A DNA stretch of 26,000 nucleotides from Chrysomallon squamiferum (Eukaryota; Mollusca; Gastropoda; Neomphalida; Peltospiridae). The notes under the pieces are model-generated. The model did not search any database, was not told the origin of the DNA, and was given only the letters and a program-made list of their open reading frames with translations. The translations under genes were made by a program, and so were the position numbers. Positions 1 through 14,256 of this stretch are shown here, in pieces (position 1 is the stretch's first letter; the number at the start of each line of letters is the position of its first letter). The stretch lies in NCBI GenBank assembly GCA_012295275.1, contig CM022675.1:10460682-10486681 (forward strand). Reading direction: 5' to 3'.

Positions 1-246
1 TGTTGTAATTGGAATAATTTTATTTTTATAAATCATTTTTCTGTGTGTGGGTATATTCTGTAGTACTTAAAGACATTTTTAGACAATTTTCACTTTTACT
101 TCTACCAACATATACTAATACTAATAAAATCAGAATTTTAAAATTTCAAATTTTTTTGTTTTTTAAAATTTATTTTTAAAGAAAATATAGGCATTTATTT
201 TCTCCAGTTGCAATACACCATTAATTTTTTATCTTTTTGTTTTTAG

Positions 247-3304
<3,058 letters not shown>

Positions 3305-4339
3305 CTGTTTGGTGATATTTTACATTTGTTAGAAAAGAAACGATTACTGATATAAAAAAAAACAAAAACATTAGGAATTTATTATTTATTATATATATAT
3401 ATTTTTGAAGATTTTTTTTTTTTTTTTTTTTTTTTAATTTTGTATATTGCTGGTTTAAAATTATATCAAACAGAATTTTACTGGGAATTAAAATCAGTTA
3501 AAGACATGTTGTTTTTTTCTGGAAAATGGTTAGAAGAAACTGGATAAATGCGTAAGAAATTAATATAATTTTTTTTTTTTTGTTGTTTTTTTAGGAAATA
3601 AAATATTTTTACCAAACAAAATGGATCTCTATATATCAATAATAGTTCTGTTAAAGTTTTCATTCTGCCTCAATAAATTTTGTCATATATCTATATAATA
3701 AAATAAAAGAAAAGAATTAAAAATTTATTTTATTTTTATTTCATCACAGGTCATATTAACAGAAAGAGATATAAATTATATAAATAAAAATAACTTAAAA
3801 CCCTGTAAATAATATAAATAATTTAACAAATGGCATCAACAAAAAATGCGTAAAACATAAAAGATATTTTAAAAAAACATAAAGATAATCTAATAAAACA
3901 AATACGAACGTTATAGAGCAGCTGGAATTTTATTACACACAAAAACGTTTAAATGTTAATTTGTGACCTTATTTAAACTTAAAATTGATGGATAAATGTA
4001 GTGTGAAGCCAAAAAATAAAAGCAGAAAGACCCGCAGATAAAGTCTACATTTGACGAACTTTGACAGTTTTAGATAGCTGAGACTATAAGAACAAACAAA
4101 ACATTCTCAACACGATAATGGTAAGTATTTCATCGATCTTTACAGCTGATTAACAGAAAATTAAACAGTTTTGGGACTGCAGTAGATAAACAGTAAACTT
4201 ATGACAGAATCTTGCATCTTTGAATATCAGAATAATAAAAAAAAAGATGACGCATATAGTTACACTATGAAGCAAGATTTACAGTTGACAAACGGTAAAC
4301 TTTTGACGGAATTTAACGTTGACAGGTGACCGATAAAAG
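3305..4339. other. Convergent 3' intergenic region
   Basis: AT-rich DNA between the tail-to-tail HSPBAP1 and left thioesterase genes. It holds poly-T tracts near 3410-3435 and 3569-3580, and candidate polyadenylation signals for both strands. Copies of a minisatellite that also covers the thioesterase stop codon lie at 4041-4084 and 4294-4331. No coding sequence was seen. Confidence 0.6.
3672..3677 (+). terminator. Candidate polyadenylation signal for HSPBAP1
   Basis: AATAAA about 370 nt after the stop at 3304. Other AATAAA words occur nearby in this AT-rich DNA, so the choice is uncertain. Confidence 0.35.
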
Positions 4340-4382
4340 TCAACTTTTGACGGACTTTGTCGTTGGTGGGTAGCTGAAAACA
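4041..4382. repeat. Three-copy minisatellite overlapping the end of a coding region
   Basis: Related units of roughly 40 nt lie at 4041-4084, 4294-4331 and 4338-4382. The shared core on the + strand is ACTTTTGACGGACTTT or close to it, and the first and third also share TAGCTGA at their right end. The third unit contains the stop codon and last codons of the left thioesterase gene. Confidence 0.6.
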
Positions 4383-6096
4383 CAGTGAAATACCACCTGT
4401 CCCGCTTTCTCGATTTCAAAACAGGCCAAATACCCGTTCTTAACGCATTCCCACGTGTGTATGACCAGCTCGTCACCTTCGAGGTTTTCACCCGAAAAAC
4501 CCATCCGGATGTTTCTCAGTCCCCGTTTGACAACATCCTTGTTGATGTTCCTGTAGAAGCACTTTCTGATTGCATCGTGCAGAGCGTCCAGACAGAAGTG
4601 AACGTAGGAAATCCAGTGTACGTGGTTGTAATTGTCTGTGTGAGTCCATTTTACAGTGACCTTGGAAATGCACGTTTCCATCGGTCTCGCCGTCTTCTGA
4701 ACGATGAGCGGCTCGGCTTCTCCGGCCAGACTCGAGTACTTGCTCTTCCACCAGTCCGGTATGGGCGTGGGCCGTCGCGTTTCTTTGTTGATGTAGACGA
4801 GCTGGTAGATGAAGTTCAGCAGCTTGTGGCCCGTCGGCGGGACGCTGAGGGTGCCCACGTTGTTGAACGACGATTTGCCGATGAAGCCGAGGTGAAACTT
4901 GAAGTTCATGGGCCATTTCGATACCTCGTCGTTGTACATGTCTTTTTCAATATCCATCTCGAATGACGCCATGAACGTGTAGCCTGCTTTCGTTAGAAGT
5001 GCGTAGTCGAAGTGCGTGCGGCCCGTTTTATCCAAAGGTTTCATGTGAGCAAAAAACTGCGATGAACTGACCAGACTCAACAGTCCAGTAATACTTGGAT
5101 TTCCTAGCATCAGAACGAGAGACAGAGCGAGAAAGAGGCAAATGAAATGAAAAAGTAATATAAATGAATAAATCAAGTAAACACATATTACAAATAAATA
5201 AAACGTATCTTTTACGAACTGATAATAATAATTATTATTTCGTTGAATGTTTTCCAACAAGGCAAATAATGTTATTAGTGGTGATAAATAGAAATGAAAA
5301 TAGGTGAAGTTGATAATAATAATAATATCATCGTCATAGATTTTAATATTTATTTCTGTCTCACTTGTATTGTTCTTCACTAGACATTCTGTATTTGAAA
5401 AGGGTGACTTTGGGTTTAATCTACTCGCATTAAAATAAATGAATAAATAAATAAATAAATAAATAAATAAAATAAAATGTTATTTTCTCCCCTTCCTTGT
5501 GTCGGTTTTCACTGGACATTCTGTATTAGAAAGATGTGACGTTTTGGATTAATTTATACACCAAAATAAAAAAAAAAATAAATAAAAATAAATAAATAAA
5601 ATGTAAATTAAAAATAAATAAATAAAATAAATAAAAAGATAAATAATACTAACAAAAAATAAAAACATTTTAAAATTATTATCTTATGTGTGAATATATG
5701 AAAATACCATCTCTGTCAAAAGAGTCAAAACACAATCCTGGCACACAAACTTTGACCTCGTTCTCCTCTTCATTTATCTCGATTTTGAAACCCATCTGTT
5801 CCATATGCCGTATCCTTAAATATTTTCTAGAAATAAAAGTCATTAGATCTGAGACCCGTATGTTCCGAAGGGTGGGACAAAGGATGGGGCAGCTGCTCTT
5901 CCCCTTAGAATCTCAAATTATAACGACATACGGAATAATCATGAAAATAGTCGAATACTTCTGTTTAAAAAATGACTATACAAAATTCTTTATTTTAAAT
6001 GTTATATTTAATTTTCTTTTTTGTAGCATATCTTTGAGATAAAAATTCGTTCAAATTAGACAATAATCTTAAACGAATATATAAAAAATTCTTAAA

Positions 6097-6171
<75 letters not shown>

Positions 6172-6283
6172 TAAATATTATTATTTAAGAATTGTATTAT
6201 ATATTCGTTTTTAAATGTTTTTAATATTTAATAAATACATATGACGAGTTTATATATATTATTTAATATTTTGTTTTTGATCC

Positions 6284-6359
<76 letters not shown>

Positions 6360-6823
6360 CCCCCATAAAACATTCTCAGAAATATTCTCATATTAGACAA
6401 TAAAACTGACTTACTTAAAAAGAGGCGAAATTGGCCTGTATAAAATAAGAATATTAAACAAATAAAAAATAAAATAAATTAAATAAATAAATAAATAAAT
6501 AAATAAAACAAATAAATATAAATATAAATTAAGAATTAATAAGAAAACAACAAATATAAATATAAATAAATACATCTGAAATGCCAAAGTATGAAAACTA
6601 ATGTTGATTTTAACATATATTAATGAATATTATACCTGTCGTCGTTATCAGGAGTATGCTGGTCAGGATGTGACGATGACGCAGTTTTCGTTTCGACAGA
6701 AGACATTATCACTTGGTTGAAATTACCAGGATACTTTTTAAAAGAGTTGAAGAATGATGGTTGATTCAGCACCAAACTATGCCTGTTTGGAGCAAAAAGC
6801 CGTAGTATTTTGAAAAAGATCAT
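4340..6823 (-). CDS. Double hot-dog thioesterase-like protein, left paralogue, with mitochondrial-type presequence
   Basis: Three exons on the - strand: 6823-6636, 5826-5708 and 5103-4340 (stop TGA). Phases 2 and 1 fit exactly and give 356 aa. Acceptors are TTTATTTCTAG and TGATGCTAG; donors are GTATAA and GTATTT. Exon 1 has no Asp/Glu in its first 40 residues and begins MIFFKILRLFAPNRH, typical of a mitochondrial presequence. Met40 (MSSVETKT) could start a shorter cytosolic form. Exon 2 carries HMEQMGFKIEINEE. Exon 3 holds an N-terminal hot-dog-like half (YTFMASFEMDIE, then PIPDWWKSKY) and a C-terminal half around VKWTHTDNYNHVHWISYVHF. Such double hot-dog proteins resemble acyl-ACP/acyl-CoA thioesterases; the substrate is unknown. 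Compared with its paralogue at 8972, the motif WSDTDxxxHAN reads WTHTDxxxHVH, so activity may be altered. The gene model is strong; the function is family inference. Confidence 0.8.
5376..5571. repeat. Diverged direct duplication in thioesterase intron
   Basis: Two related copies 132 nt apart, starting at 5376 and 5508. Both contain TTCACTRGACATTCTGTATT, and both run into an AAATA-type microsatellite. They lie in the intron 5104-5707. Confidence 0.55.
6071..6213. repeat. Inverted repeat with (AAT)n centre
   Basis: The left arm, about 6072-6096 (AAACGAATATATAA then ATTCTTAAA), is complementary to the right arm, about 6184-6210 (TTTAAGAATT then ATATATTCGTTT). The arms flank a long (AAT)n run (about 6097-6172). 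This fits a fold-back or MITE-like structure or a hairpin. It lies in intron 1 of the left thioesterase gene. Confidence 0.6.
6288..6364. repeat. (CT)n microsatellite with C tail
   Basis: A pure CT array ending in a run of C, in intron 1 of the left thioesterase gene. Confidence 0.95.
6472..6514. repeat. (AAAT)n microsatellite
   Basis: AAAT tetranucleotides inside the same intron. Confidence 0.85.
6636..6823 (-). CDS. Exon 1 of left thioesterase gene (targeting exon)
   Basis: The exon ends PDNDD plus AG before GTATAA; the AG joins the first A of the next exon to make Arg. It encodes a basic, acid-free N-terminus followed by a Ser/Thr/His-rich linker (KTASSSHPDQHTPDN). No equivalent coding exon was found for the right paralogue. 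Confidence 0.65.
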
Positions 6824-7092
6824 AACAAAAACGATAATTAAGATTGTTATTATTTGTCATAATTTTAAATTATAGTTTTCAAAAAGGGAGATAATTCTAA
6901 AACAACAAACAAACAAAGCCCCCAAAAAACAACAACAACAACAAATTATTCTATTTTACCGTGACATTGTCCGTGGCAAAACGACACGTCAGTCTTTGCT
7001 GGCAAAAGAAAAATAGAAGTAGAAAATAGCTTAAACATTCTTCTGAAAAATATATATTTATTCTTTAAATATACGTATTCTATTAATAGGTG

Positions 7093-7100
7093 TGACGTCA
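7093..7100. promoter_or_regulatory. Palindromic CRE site upstream of left thioesterase gene
   Basis: A full TGACGTCA palindrome, the consensus for CREB/ATF factors, lies 270 nt upstream of the start codon at 6823. It sits in a short, less AT-rich stretch (6960-7130) that also contains CACGTCA. That placement fits a proximal promoter element; use is inferred. Confidence 0.4.
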
Positions 7101-8723
7101 TACGTTGCAAACTTCCCTTAGACGATGGGTTTTTGCTAATGAAAGAATGAAATAGTTAAAAATAACATTTTTATTTTTTACTTTTTCTAAAACTCTTTAC
7201 CCATTATGTATTCTGTATTCTTGTAAACGGCCTGAGTTACGAAACAGACAAGGCTATTTCTGAAATAAACTTTGGAATTGCTGCCAACAACAACAACATT
7301 GTTAAAAAAATGTTTAAAAAATAAAATAAAATAAAATAATAATAAAAAATAAAAATTCAATTCAATTAAATTTAATTAATTAAACACTAATATTAGACAG
7401 GTTTACCAAAACAACGATCAGATAATTAAAACTGACGCATGTGTATTACACAATTGAATATCTTTGATTAATTCAGTGAATCTAATAACACTGGCAATAT
7501 TTATCTCTAATATTATTTTCTGAACATTTGGTGAAATGGAGAGATGACTACAATGAGGAAGAGAATAATAATAAAAACAAATAAAGAAATAGAAATGGAT
7601 AGACCTAATATAATGGCATGGTTTAGTGATATTTGTAATGAAGAAAATAAACTGCAGAGTGAACGCCAAAGCTTTTTTTTTTTTTTTTTTTTGACAATCC
7701 CACCCCCATCCTCAGTTTTTTAACATCAGTATTCCCACCCCCATCCTGTTTGAAACCACCAGCTAGCTCCAGCTGGTTTTGAACTGTATAACTAATACTT
7801 TTATACAACAAAATGTCACGTTACGTTCAAATATGTATTTTTTAAGACCTTGGAAATGTAGTTCTACATTTAGCTGATTTAGACGAGTTGTCGTTTAAAA
7901 GCTATTTTTATTTCACGATATTCTGTTAAATTATAAAATATCTTACATATAGTTATAAGGACATATGTTACACCATACTGTTAAATACTGACGTGATTAA
8001 TGTGAAAAATGTAACACATGCGTAGCAATACGACTACATTAAATATTAAGTCTTATTGTCATGACTAGGTTTTCATTACTAAAATGTTATTTCTTACAAA
8101 ATATATCTTTTACCAGTAACATAATTACTTAATTCTGATGAATGCATTCTCCCACATAACCAACATCCACCCCCAAAAAAAAAAACCACACCCAATAAAC
8201 AAAATTTTGATATGGTCAGACTTTCTGTATACAAACAGACTCAGGGACACATGATGATTCAAATTAAAATGATTCATAATTATTACAGTCATTACATACT
8301 GAAGAGAAAGAAAGGTCTACTGAGTATTATGCCCACCTATTAAAACTTCTAAATGAAATATATGTTATATTCAACAATTAAAAAGACAGCAGATTTCAAT
8401 ATTATTATTTATTCACTATATTAAAACCTATTAAACTACACAAATACAAACATGTACAAAACAGAAAAAAAGCTAAAATAGTATTTTCAAAATAAAATGA
8501 TAAATTTCATCATAAATGTAAAAAATAGTAGTCAAAGGGCAAATACAGACTAAATCTATAATGCTTAAAATAATATAACAACATTATTACCTAGAAAATA
8601 ATGACTAAATTAAGAGCTGTTTAAATGAGATATTGGAAAAACAATAATGAAAGAGATCAGTTAATTAATTTTTGTGTGTGTAAAATCATTTATGTCTACT
8701 TGGTAGGCACCTATTTTTAAACA

Positions 8724-8729
8724 TTTATT
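8724..8729 (-). terminator. Candidate polyadenylation signal, right thioesterase gene
   Basis: TTTATT on the + strand reads AATAAA on the - strand, about 245 nt after the stop codon. Such words are common in this DNA. Confidence 0.3.
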
Positions 8730-8971
8730 TCTCAGTCAGTATATTAATATATTACCTATGTTTATGTGTGTGTATATGTCTCTATATATATAAATATGTT
8801 ACTCACAGAAACACAAACACCCACACCCACATACATATACATGTAATTCAAAGTTACTGATTATCACCTCTAACATATAAAAAAATAAAAGGAATATTTT
8901 CTATTATTCAGATTAGTATTTTAATATTATATGAAATAACATCCTGAATGGAAGTACACCTACTCAAGTTA

Positions 8972-10381
8972 TTAAAGTTTTGATTTACTATTAAAATAAC
9001 ATAAAGTCGCGTGATATACAGGAACTCCAGCTTTCTCTATCTCACAACAAACTGTCGTGTTGGACTCAGGACTCTCCCACGAATGAACTGTCAGTTCTTC
9101 TCCTTCGACATTCTCCCCGAAATAGCCCATCCGAATCTTCCTCAGCCCTCTTCTGACAACTTCGTTATTCACGTGGCTAAAGTAACTGTTCCTGATCCCA
9201 TCATGCACTGCGTCAGTGCAGTATCGAATGTATGACGCAAAGTTGGCGTGCTTATAAGGATCTGTATCTGACCATCTGACTGTGAATGTAGTAGTGAACG
9301 TGTCCTTCGGTCTCGCTGTTCTCTCCACTATAAGTGGTTTGTTTCCGACTGGCACATTTTTGTACTTGTCTCTCCACCAGTCGGGGATAGGTATTGGCTG
9401 CCTAGAGGCTCTGCTGACATAGACAACCTGGTTTACGTTTCGTAGAAGTAACTGCCCTGTCGACGGCACGTGTAACGTTCCGATGGTGTTCAGAGACGAT
9501 TTCCCGATGTAACCCAGCTGAAATTTGAACTCAAGAGGCCATTTTGACACTCTTCTGTCATACATGGCTGGTTCGATTTCCAGTTCTACTGACGCCATGA
9601 ATGTGTAGCAGTTTTCTGTCAGTTTAGCGTAGTCACAAAAAGTCCGTCCTGACTGGTCCAGAGGTTTGTGATTTCCATAGAATCGTGCATAAACAGTCTG
9701 AAACATCAGGCTAGTTATTTTTGGAAGATCTGTTAAAAAAATAATAATAATAAAAAAAAGTAATAATAATAATAATAATGATAATAATAATAATAAAATC
9801 AGCAACAAAAAGGATTTAAATTAATTCAAAATAATAGCAGATAATAATAAGAACAAAAACAATACTAAAATCATTTAAAAATAAAATCAATAAAGATTTT
9901 TCAATAAATACTATATAAATAATATTTATACATTATCCTAAAAAATGACTTATATTTCTGAAGTAAAACAAAAAAAGAAAAAGAAGAAAAAAAAATCAAA
10001 TTATTATTTTGCAGTAATAACTACTTAAAGAAATATTATTTATATATAATTTAATCATCTTTAAATTACCTAATTATTCTAGAATATCTAACTCAGCGAT
10101 TCAAATTTGAGGGATATATTTAATTTTCATACTTTTTTTAAATCTGAAAGACCGCTAAAAAAACCTACATTACATGCAATAACTCATAAAAATATATGAA
10201 ATGTATTTAGGCTGTTAACTAATTTAAGCACCAACTAAAATTTAATGTAATAAATACCATTGCTGTCGAAAGCTTCAAAAGGAAGGCCTGGGACATGAAC
10301 TGTCGCCACAGTTTCATCTTCATTCAGTTTAAGTCTGAATCCAGCCTGCTCCATGCCCCTGAGAGGATTATGCATCTCCAT
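8972..10381 (-). CDS. Double hot-dog thioesterase-like protein, right paralogue
   Basis: Two coding exons on the - strand: 10382-10258 and 9729-8972 (stop TAA). The donor is GTATTT and the acceptor TTTTTAACAG; the intron is 528 nt, and G + AT makes Asp at the join. The first ATG after the acceptor at 10382 gives MEMHNPLRGMEQAGF and a 293-aa protein. Intron phases and positions equal those of the left paralogue. The protein has KPLDQSGRTFCDYAKL, a first hot-dog-like half ending PIPIPDWWRDKY, and a second half with VRWSDTDPYKHANFASYIRY. That last segment matches the D-x-D...H-x-N pattern of hot-dog thioesterases. The upstream exon is not identified: the phase and the leading A allow either a noncoding first exon or a missed coding one. 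A thioesterase of acyl-CoA or acyl-ACP type is likely from the family; the substrate is unknown. Closeness to the left copy indicates tandem duplication. Confidence 0.8.
9734..9797. repeat. (AAT)n-rich microsatellite at splice acceptor
   Basis: AAT repeats lie immediately upstream (on the - strand) of the acceptor for the second exon of the right thioesterase gene. They supply its T-rich tract. Confidence 0.9.
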
Positions 10382-10382
10382 T

Positions 10383-10961
10383 CTGTAGAAAGAATGATAA
10401 ATTACTTTAACACAAAGAAATATATGCTGTCATACACAGTGTATAGATGAAATACATTTCTGATCAATAATGAAGCTACACTTTTTTAGATTATAATCAC
10501 CTTTCTTCTCAAAAGAATGAACCTCGTGTTTGATTTGTATAGAAAATAGCCCAATGGTTGTGAAATCTACTGTACTTTGTTAATCTAGCAGTATCAATCT
10601 ATAAAATGCCAGCTGAGGTTTACCTCAATATTTTGTTAGAATTTGTTTCATTTTATTGCTGGTGTAGATATAAAAATGTCCTATAAAGTTGCATAAACCC
10701 ACTTTTCCTCGTCTAACTTGGCATATCATCCAGTATTCACACAGGCTGTTGCCATGTCTGGTATATATATTCAATTTTTTTTTTTTTCTGTATCCGTTTT
10801 TGACAAAGAATGTATTTTCATGCACATCATTCATGACAGTTCCACTGTTTGATAATTTGGTGGATTTGACAAGACTGATCAATGAAAGTAAGTTCATACA
10901 GCTTACATGAATTTTTGCATATCTATAGTAATAGTAAAACACAAACGTGTTGCAAAATAGA

Positions 10962-10993
<32 letters not shown>

Positions 10994-12517
10994 CCTAAGC
11001 TGCAAGATTACTCACAATCATACACTAAAACAGCATCAATCAGTCCCATACAAACAATAATTTAATAATAATTCAGATTGTTGTCACTGTTTGTATTAAG
11101 TGGATTGATCAAATTTTTCATATCGACTATTATCTCAATATTTCAAAACACAAAGTTTGATAAATGAATAAAATAATTTGTATAATATTGTTGATCGAAA
11201 AAAAAAAAAAAAAAAAAAGAAACTATTTTAACTATTTTAACTCCAGACTGTGATTCACGATTTAGTTCCAAAGTCCAGTCTGTTCATAATTCTTGTATAA
11301 TATAACATTAAAATGATAACAATTAAAATAAAAACTATTTTAACTATTTTTTTCTAGTTTAAGGTGATATAAAATAATTATTACCTATTTTTTTTTTTTT
11401 TTTTTAATGAAATTCCCAATGTAAAAATGCTTTTTTTTTTCTCTTTTTTCTTTTTCTTTTTTTTAATGGTTACTAAACTATCACGAAAACACACTAGATT
11501 AATTATAATACAAACATGGAATAAGATTTGTAACGTGCAAAACTCTCCTGATGTTTTTGACCCGATTTATAAATACTTCGTTGTTTTATTAACAAGTGAA
11601 GATTATTTCCCAGAAAGTATCGTATCCCTTTAGAAACTGCCATACTATTACTATTAGAAAATATTAGATGCAAAACCATAAAAATATAAACATATCACAT
11701 GTTTCTACCTTGTGGAACTTCCGTGACTGAAAAGTCTTAAAGGGGGATAATTCTAATTAACATGATACTGGTGCAAATGTAAAATTACATGTCCTGTTAT
11801 GAATGCGAGAGGTTGTAAACAAGCCTTTCCTTCGTACTGGCATCCGCTGTCTTTTAAGTATAAACAGAAGAAAAAAAAGAGAAAAATACATTAAATTTCA
11901 AAAAAACTGATAATCGATTTTAACTGTATTTATTTCCATTGACGACAAATTACATGCGAAATAATATAAAGAGGAGGAAAAACAAAGAAATAAATAGTGA
12001 AAAAACCAAAATTCCGTCACAAAAAACAATCTCAAGCATAAAAAAATAAAATGCGAACAGCAGCAGCAGCATCAGCAACAACAGACACATATACACCTTT
12101 AACAAAACTGTAACAGAACAGTAAATAATAAAATAAAATAAAATATATTGCGAACATTCAGATTTGAAGATACAGGTTATCATTACATTAAAAGATATTA
12201 TGCATAAATATTGTTATGATTTTATTATGATTAAAACAGTTTTGTTATAATATTAGGATAGGACGTCAGATTTTACAAAAGGAAATGACATATAACATTT
12301 CACTATAGAAATAGAAATAATAGTAATAGTCATAATGATGATGATGATGATGATGATGATGATGTTAATAATTATATATAAACAAATCAATCAGTAAATA
12401 AATCAATAATGTAATGTAACATGACGTAATAAAATAAAATAAAATAAAATAAAATGAAACAAAACAAAAATAAAAATAAATAAAATATACCACAGAACCT
12501 GGACGCTGTGCACTCAC
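10383..12517. other. Presumed 5' intron or upstream region of right thioesterase gene
   Basis: AT-rich DNA with a poly-A tract at 10963-10990, (A)n near 11200 and poly-T near 11390 and 11430. Donor-like sites on the - strand occur at about 10624 (GAG/GTAAAC), 11708 (AAG/GTAGAA) and 12517 (TAG/GTGAGT). Any of these could end a noncoding first exon. No coding exon was found. Confidence 0.35.
12338..12364. repeat. (GAT)n microsatellite
   Basis: GAT triplets, followed further on by (AAAAT)n around 12430-12455. Confidence 0.9.
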
Positions 12518-12562
12518 CTATTTCACCTGTTTATTAATCTATCGGGTAAAATATTTTACAAG

Positions 12563-12634
12563 TTATCGGTTCTATGACCTTGTATTTGAGATGCTACATA
12601 GGTAACTGATAATCATCACACAGGTAACCGATAA
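12563..12634. promoter_or_regulatory. Cluster of AACYGATAA motifs upstream of small membrane-protein gene
   Basis: AACCGATAA is present inverted at 12563-12571. AACTGATAA lies at 12604-12612 and AACCGATAA at 12626-12634. The last two are direct, 22 nt apart, and both are preceded by GGT. The cluster ends about 30 nt before the first ATG of the gene at 12665. One copy contains a GATA-factor core (TGATAA). Confidence 0.4.
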
Positions 12635-12664
12635 CGGTGCAGGTAGATACTTCGTATGTTAGAG

Positions 12665-12819
12665 ATGACATGGCCGATGGCATTGTTAATTTACTTTTTG
12701 TTAAACTTACCAGAAAATGTAATAAGAGGTGAGGAAATATTTTCTTAACTTAACCGACTCTACTGTAGACGCATAGTAACATACACGAACCTACACATCC
12801 CTCCCCCCACATAGACAGA

Positions 12820-12861
<42 letters not shown>

Positions 12862-13940
12862 TACACACGCACACACATACACACGCATGCACACGCACAC
12901 ACGCCTATAATTCTTCCATTCTCTGTGTCTGCTGGCTTTCTCTGTATATGTATGCAAATAATATGTGTATATGTTTGCATATATACACTTACTAAGCATC
13001 ATTATTTTTATTCACAGAATCATGTCGTATAAAGTCGATGGCCAGATGGAAAGATCTTAATTTAAAAATAACAGCCGCCACAGTTTTATTAGCTGTAACG
13101 TTTACTTTGACCCACATTTCCGATGACCTCTCATCGACGAAAAGTGACGTGGCTTCCGTGAACGAAAAACTGAGGTTTTCTGGCTATAAAACGAAGGTTA
13201 GCCGGCTGGGATGTTGCCAATGTCTATTGTACGTCTAAGGGAGACAATCTAACTTTAATAAAAACTAATCGTTTGTTTGAGAGAGAAACTACTTTATCAG
13301 ATTCTTTGTTTTGGGTTGGAGGATATGTTATGTTCACACAGTGGAAATGGAATGGTATGATATTTTTTTTTTTTTTTTTACCATTTATTGCCTTTGTTTA
13401 ATTCTTTTTGTTGTGAATATTTCACAAAAAGTAGATGGCCATGTTTAATTTCATTTCAACTGGATTCAATTAATAGTTAATAAATATTCGTACATGCTTT
13501 ACACTTATATCGCTGTTTTTAATATTTGTGGAAGCATAAATTAGTGTCTAAATGAAAAAGTAAGAAAGAAAGGAAAAAAACACAAAAAAAAAAAAAAAAA
13601 TGAAATTCATTCTAGAATTCATATTAAATATCTTGGACTACGTGGAAACGTAATATATTTACTTATTATTTATTATTTCTTCTTTTAACAATTACAACAT
13701 CAGTGATGTATTCACTTATCATGATACTGATGATGATTATAGTAAAAAAAATTACTGATTATAGATTGTCGAGGGCTCTGTATTGAAACTGAAAGTAAAA
13801 CTGGAAGGAAGAATGAAGGTCTGGACATAAGGGAATAACAACTGTTCTGAACTTTGTTTTCTTATATGTCACAATTATACGTCTATATCTTTTGAGGTGA
13901 GTCAGATGAAAGCATAAGAGAGAGAAAGAGAGAGAGAGAG

Positions 13941-14039
<99 letters not shown>

Positions 14040-14208
14040 GAACTTAATAAACATTAAATCAGTATATAAAAGTACATGTAAGCGACATTCTTTTGTTTTA
14101 CCTAAATAATCATCAAATAATTTATTACGCTCATTATTCGTAATTTATTATTATTATTATTTTTTGACTTTAGTAAAGTTTTATCTCACTAAAATAGAAA
14201 AAAAAAAA

Positions 14209-14256
<48 letters not shown>

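Larger units (their letters stand above)
6824..8971. other. Intergenic region between the two thioesterase paralogues
   Basis: AT-rich DNA carrying the presumed promoter of the left gene and the 3' flank of the right gene. A poly-T tract at 7674-7692 precedes a C-rich direct repeat (ATCCCACCCCCATCCT-like at 7697-7712 and 7731-7746) and a small hairpin, ACCAGCT/AGCTGGT (near 7757-7776). No coding sequence was recognised. Confidence 0.5.

Noticed and set aside
4488-4916. 142-codon - strand frame
   Set aside because: It is another frame of the same thioesterase exon, with Arg/His/Gln-rich composition typical of a shadow frame.
4385-4966. 193-codon + strand frame
   Set aside because: It is the antisense of the conserved thioesterase exon at 4340-5103, whose protein matches its paralogue; the + frame has no recognisable domain.
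5686-6042. 118-codon + strand frame
   Set aside because: It covers exon 2 of the left thioesterase gene on the opposite strand and then runs into AT-rich intron.
10625-11005. 126-codon - strand frame
   Set aside because: It contains a poly-A tract read as poly-Phe, lacks a domain, and its frame stops just before the only nearby donor.
11466-11633. 55-aa + strand frame beginning MVTKLSRKHTRL
   Set aside because: Its composition is plausible, but there are no splice sites, promoter or recognisable family; chance cannot be excluded.
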